Below, piece after piece: positions 63,498-64,000 of a stretch of DNA of 64,000 nucleotides; within the stretch, counting starts at the first letter, position 1, and every line of letters begins with the position of its first letter. Below the pieces are notes generated by a model. It worked only from the letters and a program-made list of their open reading frames with translations. It made no database searches and was not told the DNA's origin. The position numbers and the translations under genes are program-made. This stretch comes from Macrocystis pyrifera. Lineage: Eukaryota > Sar > Phaeophyceae > Laminariales > Laminariaceae. The stretch lies in the NCBI GenBank assembly GCA_031763025.1, contig JASSKH010000026.1, positions 2,632,221-2,696,220 on the forward strand. The letters run 5' to 3'.

Positions 63498-63620
63498 CAC
63501 ACATAATGCATACATGTATACGTAAAACGACAAGTAATAAGAGTGGGGCGGTATATATATATATGTATATACATATAATGCATACATGTATACGTAAAAC
63601 AAAAAGTAATAAGAGAAGAG
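63404..63620 (+). repeat. Tandem repeat with TA microsatellites
   Basis: Units of about 80 bp: GTACGCGTAAAAC(G/A)AAAAGTAATTAGAGT...GGGGCGGTATATATATAT...CATAATGCATACATG, at 63421, 63518 and 63590. On the sense strand of the 63.0 kb gene this would be intronic. Confidence 0.8.
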
Positions 63621-63805
63621 GAGGGCGGGGGGACGGGGGGGGGCGAACGGGGGGAACAAAACAGGGGAAGGGGACGAAAGGCAAGGAAAATTAACCTAAA
63701 ATCGTTTCTTAAAAGGTTGTCTTCTTTTTTTTTGTTTTTTTTTGTTGTTTTTTTTGTTTTCGTTTTTCAAAGTACAGCACAGAAGGAAAAGTCATCATCG
63801 GCTCT

Positions 63806-63905
63806 TGTGAGATCGAGTTTTTTTTTTTTTTTTTCGAAGTTCAAGACTCGTCTTCGAAAGCTGCGTGTGCGATGCTTCGATCGCGCGTACTTCGGGTTTT
63901 TACGC
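63806..63905 (+). repeat. Dispersed repeat shared with 36.3 kb
   Basis: TGTGAGATCGAG, a T run, TCGAAAGCTG.GTG.GATGCTTCGATCGCGCGTAC. About 100 bp in common with 36265-36380. Confidence 0.65.
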
Positions 63906-64000
63906 GAGCCCAGGAAGGATGTTTGTACAGCAGTTACGCGTCCCTTGTTGGGGCGAAGAGCATCTGTCAGCTGCGGAACCAAAGGGCGGGGGTGTGGATG

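Overview
The window is eukaryotic nuclear DNA from a genome rich in repeats. The evidence is a spliced gene with consensus GT-AG introns, a pol III type U6 snRNA gene, tRNA-derived SINEs, hairpin MITEs, a non-LTR retrotransposon remnant and a chromodomain Ty3/gypsy element. A multicellular or unicellular stramenopile alga, for example a brown alga, would fit the intron-heavy gene and the repeat mix. That placement is inference; no species is identifiable from what I can see.

Layout. (1) 1-13.6 kb holds one recognisable host gene on the minus strand. It is an MpaB/rubber-oxygenase-like (ER-bound oxygenase) protein reconstructed as seven exons between 13560 and 1970, and both ends of the protein are missing. 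Its introns are swollen by homopolymeric G/C tracts, a roughly 0.5 kb repeat with a poly-C junction (called R1 here), CAG/CTG microsatellites and small elements. (2) 13.9-28 kb is a nest of short mobile elements. It contains a retroposon-like family (B), a tRNA-headed SINE family (S1), a TA-flanked hairpin MITE (M1), a TTAA-flanked piggyBac-like MITE (M2) and a LINE 3-prime fragment; several are inserted inside one another. (3) 28-37.9 kb carries small LTR-like units with TGTTA...TAACA ends, a U6 snRNA gene with a partial tandem copy at 35.56-35.84 kb, and an AT-rich stretch. (4) 37.7-51.4 kb is dominated by a large, decayed Ty3/gypsy chromovirus on the minus strand. Its order is gag, a NADAR-like domain, retropepsin, reverse transcriptase, RNase H, a long Pro/Ala-rich spacer, integrase and chromodomain. 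Its upstream flank is a chain of LTR-PBS modules. (5) 51.4-64 kb is mostly gene-poor repeat DNA, with a possible kinase exon relic near 57.2 kb and the last exon of an unknown Gly/Ser-rich protein at 63.0-63.4 kb.

The most interesting observation is the NADAR-type domain (NAD/ADP-ribose-associated YbiA-like fold) inside the retrotransposon polyprotein between gag and protease. Next in interest are the chain of very short LTRs followed by primer-binding-site-like TGGCG(T/C)CG motifs, which looks TRIM-like, and the nested SINE and MITE histories. Apart from the oxygenase gene and U6, almost everything here is mobile or satellite-like, and most coding relics carry stops or frameshifts.
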